Below are positions 59,951 to 64,000 of a DNA stretch of 64,000 nucleotides, one piece after another. Both the position numbers and the translations under genes were made by a program. The notes below the pieces were generated by a model. It ran no database searches. It was given only the letters and a program-made list of their open reading frames with translations, and was not told the origin of the DNA. The stretch's first letter is position 1; every line of letters starts with the position of its first letter. The stretch is from Setophaga petechia (Eukaryota > Chordata > Aves > Passeriformes > Parulidae): positions 23,104,621 to 23,168,620 of the forward strand of contig JANCRA010000004.1 of NCBI GenBank assembly GCA_024362935.1, written 5' to 3'.

Positions 59951-60910
59951 AAAATTATAGGGTGAAATGCAATTGCCACCGTCCAGATGGTATATGGTCA
60001 GCCTGCCCAACTGCAGTGCCACCTGCAGTACATCCAGTCAGCATGCCACACACAATATATCCTAAGGGGGACAAAACAGAGGGTGGACCGAAGTGGAGAG
60101 ACCATGACCAGTCTCTGTCAAAACCCTTGAAGAGGAGGGAACTCAGTGGTACCTTGTAGCTGATAAGGTGCATAGCAGCTGTTCAACCAAAGAGGAAAGA
60201 TTTCTTGCTCTTGAACCAGCAGCTGTGGGAAGATCACAGATGCCCACCTTCATCCCAAAGGTTATCTCAGATGTACTGCTGATGTTACCCATCTCCAAGG
60301 TATGACCACCCACCACTGAAGATGATGTGTTGCTAGATTCACTCGAGTTCCATCTAAACATAAAAATAGTATAAAAATAAGTTAAAAATTGAGAGAAGTT
60401 AGAAAAGAATCCATAGTAACTCCTGGGATCAGTTAATGGTCTGTACCTAACTTCTCTCCCATAGGGATGGCTGAGGGGTATGAACTGTACTCTGTATGTG
60501 TTGATTGATTATCCCAAGCCAGTTTTTGTTAGGGATTAAAGTTTATCTGTATATTACTTTGAATGTGTTTTTTGTAGCCAGATACTGTCACTGGCAATCT
60601 TAAAACCTTAACCTGTCAGAATTTTCTAATATATTAATAAAGAGTGTTACTCCATTAAGTGTTAATTGTGAGCCCTTCAAGGTTTTTAACAGTTGCTGGC
60701 AGGAGTAAGTCTCCACGTGCCTATAGAGACCCAGAATGGAGTCTCTTGCTGTTGGCATGGTTCCCTGAATCCTTCCTTTTGCTGACAGATCAATTTAAGG
60801 TGTGGAAATCCAGGAGAGGGGCCTTCTGTTTGCACGTGGCCCTGAACAAGCCAGCTGAACCACCCTCCAATCCAACAGGACTGCTCAGAGAAGGATCCCC
60901 TTAAAAGGAT
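59951..60910. other. Unclassified segment of higher GC
   Basis: A block of more balanced base composition than its surroundings. The 3' part has TTAATAAAGAGTGTTACTCC (60634-60653), which could be an LTR poly(A) region, but no termini or target duplication were found. The minus strand at 60353-60153 is an open, splice-flanked candidate exon (listed separately). It could be an old retroviral fragment, a noncoding exon or conserved noncoding DNA; the sequence alone does not decide. Confidence 0.3.
60153..60353 (-). CDS. Weak candidate internal exon (unknown protein)
   Basis: On the minus strand a T-rich tract ending TTTATGTTTAG precedes base 60353, and AAG|GTACCA follows 60153, giving an acceptor and a modest donor. 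The 201 bp between stay open in one frame (67 codons, same phase at both ends). The peptide is Ser-rich at its start (RWNSSESSNTSSS) and then contains EMGNISSTSEITFGMKVG. No domain or family is recognised and no partner exon was found nearby, so this may well be a chance open stretch inside an old repeat. Confidence 0.12.
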
Positions 60911-63900
60911 GTTGCCTAATTGGGCACACGAGTCTCAGCTTTTCTCTGGCACTGACAGACTAATCAAACACAAATGATTTGAGAAAATCTCTACTTTCAC
61001 ATGGCAGAAGTGTTATAAATAAGGACAGACAAAGAAATAATCTCCCTCTATTTCAATTGTCCTCAAGCATAGCAACTGTGACAAGAAAAATTCTGGATGA
61101 AGGAAGAAACAATAAACAGAAACAGAAACAGAAACAGAAAGGAAAAAAGGAACCACAGCAAAAAGCAAGTTTCAAAATTGGAACCCCTTTCTGAATCATT
61201 AATATTGGAAAATTAGGGAAACAACAATTTATAAAAACTAGTTCTTACTTATTGGAAGGAAAGGAAATATTTGGTGCTTTTGAAGGAATCCCACAAAGAC
61301 ATTCTTCTTTCTAGAATGCTACACTTAAAATGGTTAGCATTACTAGTTTTGGTTACTAGGTTTTTATAAAAGAACAGCGGATAAAAATATTGGCAATACC
61401 TCCAAATACAAAGGAGCTCAACATTGATAACAGAACCATGCACATATCAAACAAATCAGCACAGCACAGGAGGTCCTAGCAATGAATGAGCTGGCTTGCC
61501 TAGTGTCATATCCCTCTCAGTATCTTACACGGTGTATCTGAGGCTTTTATCCTCAAAGTGGCATAACTTAACAATTCATCATCTGGAAAAGGTTTTCCCC
61601 AGCTTATAATGAATTCCTTTTCTGCCTTACTGTAGTTGTAGCTGTTGGCTTCAGAGACGGAGCACTTAAAGTCTTATTAAACTCCAAAGCAAGAAATCTT
61701 GCTAGCTGTATTAGCTTTAATATTATGAGGTTAATTATTTAACAGGTATCCCTTGGAAAATGCCAACATACGTGACACTAAGAAGTATTTCTTACTATTC
61801 ACTTTTCTATATTATTGGCAAAAAAGAAACTTTAAAATTTTATTTCAAGTAAATGAATGCCAAAGTAAGGTATTTGTGAAAGACTTTTATATAATGAAAA
61901 AAAATACAAAGAAGGAAAAATTAACAAAATATATTTTCTGTCAATCATGAAAGTATGAAACCAGATATGACATTTTTGTAAACATCTTAGTCAAACCTCA
62001 ACAGTTGCTAATGAAATCATTTCATTTCTAACTTAATTGCCTGACTACATCATTGTTATCTGCTGTATTTGCTATTTATACTTATTTATACTTCTTTTAG
62101 ATAGCTGATACTAAAATGCCCAAGATGAACAGCAAATTCAGAAATACAGAACTTTGCACAATAGGAAAGCAGGCATGAAAAAACCTCAAGAGGCAGAAAT
62201 TTCTTGCTTTTGGGGAACGGAGCACAGTCTTGTACACTGCAGGAATACTGAGCATTTTCCAAAGTACTAATTGGGCAAAGTGCACAGGTGAATGTCCCCA
62301 TGATTTAAAAAATCTTACGTGAATGAGTGCAGACAAGGACAAGTCTGCTCATTCTGAGACTTGTGTACATCATGCATCTGGAAGCAGTATTTTGATGGTT
62401 TCAAAATTTGCATTTAAACAAGTTAGATAATGCTGTTCCTACTACCAAACAGGGGCTGTAGTATCCAGTTTGGACTGATCAAGTCACCCTAGGCAAGACT
62501 GTCAAGTCATAAATAGAATAGTCTGAAATATTCCATTAAAAATTCAAGACTTAATCACAAATATCTGTGAACACATACAGTTTTCTACTCCACATTTTGA
62601 ATAAACCAAATGGATCTCAAGAAAAAAAGAAAGATGACACGTAAGACTTACCTAATCAAATTATTTGTCAATATTTTTAATACTGTTTTAAGGATTTTCT
62701 CAAGACAATGCAAACATAAACCAAGCCTGAATTATGTCGAATTATTATAATAATAAAAATACCAAAAAACCAAAAATCAGTTTAAAAAAAGTCACAAGAA
62801 AGCCACAAAGATAGAAGTCACATTCACCACTACAAGAACTTCAAGGCTGAGAAAATATTTAAAATTCTGTTTGTTTGAGGCAAAATCCGCAAGACAATGC
62901 CTCTTCACTGATTTAATGCTGCATGCATGTGAGAGGAAATACTGACATTAATATTGACACTGTCTAGATGACTCTAGTGCAATGTTATTAGAAAAATAAA
63001 AAATTTTAAATACTATTATTTTCTTCCCTTTCCCAATATATTTTAAATTAAGTCTTGCTTCCATTCTTCTTTTCTTCCCTTAAACTAACTTCTACTGCTT
63101 AGCTATTAGGTGAAAGTCTGGGTTTGCTTTTTAAGACTCCCCAGATTCCTGACTAGATCATCCTACATCTTGGTTGTACTCCTCACAAATGTACAGTGAG
63201 GATAGTGTGTAAAATTCTCCATTCTTGTAAGCACCTTGCATTTCTCTGCTCTGTCTCCTTCTTAACTTCCAGTCATAAAGTTTTCCAGACAACATGTGTA
63301 TCCTAAGTGACTCCACCTGAATTGTGGCCTTATAATTAGCAGAATTTTTTACATATTTCAAAATTTTTATTTGGCGAAACTTTACCCAGGGTCATATACA
63401 CCATTAGGCATATCAGTACAAAATTCATATAAGTCAGTTAATGTTTTTCATTGCAATTTAATCCCTGTGACTTGATAGAAAATATTCAGTAATGTCTTTA
63501 ACTTCTTCTTTTTACACTTATTTCTCTGTGTGTTAGCTACTTGCATGTATCCTTTTGTTCCTGAAAACTTGGGGTGTTCTCCATCAGATACCCTAAATCC
63601 CCAATTACTCTAAAAAAATCCATCGCCTATCAAAAGTACTGATCAACTGTACTTTCAAAATTTAATATAGGATACTACATTCCTGTAAAGCTATAATGAA
63701 TGTCTAATTTTTCTGATTGATATATTCTTAAGTGAAGAGTTAAAAAAAACATTTAGGAAAAAGAATAGCATGCTTCAGAGCAACTGTATTCTAGAAAAGG
63801 AGTAAGATACTGCTAAATACCTGACTCCTTCCACTTTTTCTCCTAACTTTCTTTCTATTTTCCTTATTTACATGCTAAAATTAAGTCAGAAACCTGAGGC

Positions 63901-64000
63901 ATATTGAAAATTATTAAAAAATTCCTGCTTCACTTTGCTGTATTATTTTCTATATTTGTTTTTTTCTCATCATTCAGACTAAACTAAAATATTTAATGTG
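60911..64000. other. AT-rich interval
   Basis: No gene or mobile element was recognised apart from the ACAGAA repeat. Small frames at 60979, 61753, 62086 and 63158 lack domains. Confidence 0.5.
61113..61141 (+). repeat. (ACAGAA)n microsatellite
   Basis: Four to five tandem AAACAG/ACAGAA hexamers in A-rich DNA. Confidence 0.88.

Overview
The window looks like an AT-rich, gene-poor stretch of a passerine bird genome. Three things point there: many CR1 LINE fragments with the bird-type tail built on ATTCTATG/ATTCTGTG, several solo retroviral LTRs of kinds common in songbirds, and one SINE with a tRNA-Ile-like head and a CR1-like tail (the TguSINE1 type). Family names come from memory of these elements and have not been checked by a search. 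No convincing protein-coding host gene, rRNA, functional tRNA or CRISPR array was found. The longer open frames are CR1 reverse-transcriptase remnants or chance frames inside LTRs and GC-rich DNA.

Layout. 0.5-8.7 kb: a CR1 tail; an ERVK-like solo LTR (1275-1664, + strand) with a perfect 6-bp target duplication; a CR1 fragment (2975-3500); the same LTR family in reverse (5987-6437), again with a perfect 6-bp duplication and carrying an unusual inverted duplication; and a CR1 endonuclease-region copy split by a third LTR (about 7371-8143). 8.7-18 kb: AT-rich DNA with a possible old CR1 remnant near 15.2 kb. 18.0-18.85 kb: a long CR1 3' end on the minus strand. 19.4-23.8 kb: a retroviral cluster made of an ERVL-like LTR (minus strand), a 675-bp ERVK-like LTR (minus strand), and a second copy of the ERVL-like LTR (plus strand) that is itself interrupted by the SINE. 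23.8-34.8 kb: AT-rich DNA with simple repeats and a small minisatellite. 34.8-38.6 kb: two plus-strand CR1 copies, one keeping reverse-transcriptase motifs. 41.3 kb: a CR1 tail. 43.3-45.0 kb: a composite LTR region, then a short, very GC-rich island with a pentanucleotide repeat and a duplicated TATA-like element. 45.9-46.5 kb: another solo LTR. 46.5-64 kb: AT-rich DNA with a 44-bp perfect palindrome (55718), two short CR1 tails, and a mixed-composition segment (59.96-60.9 kb) holding one weak exon candidate.

Nothing here works as an operon or pathway. The informative content is the nesting order of the mobile elements and a few local strand-switch or palindrome events. The most notable are the inverted duplication that copied an LTR end plus its flank back into the LTR (6357-6454) and the 44-bp spacer-free palindrome. 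I found no evidence of a new gene system.
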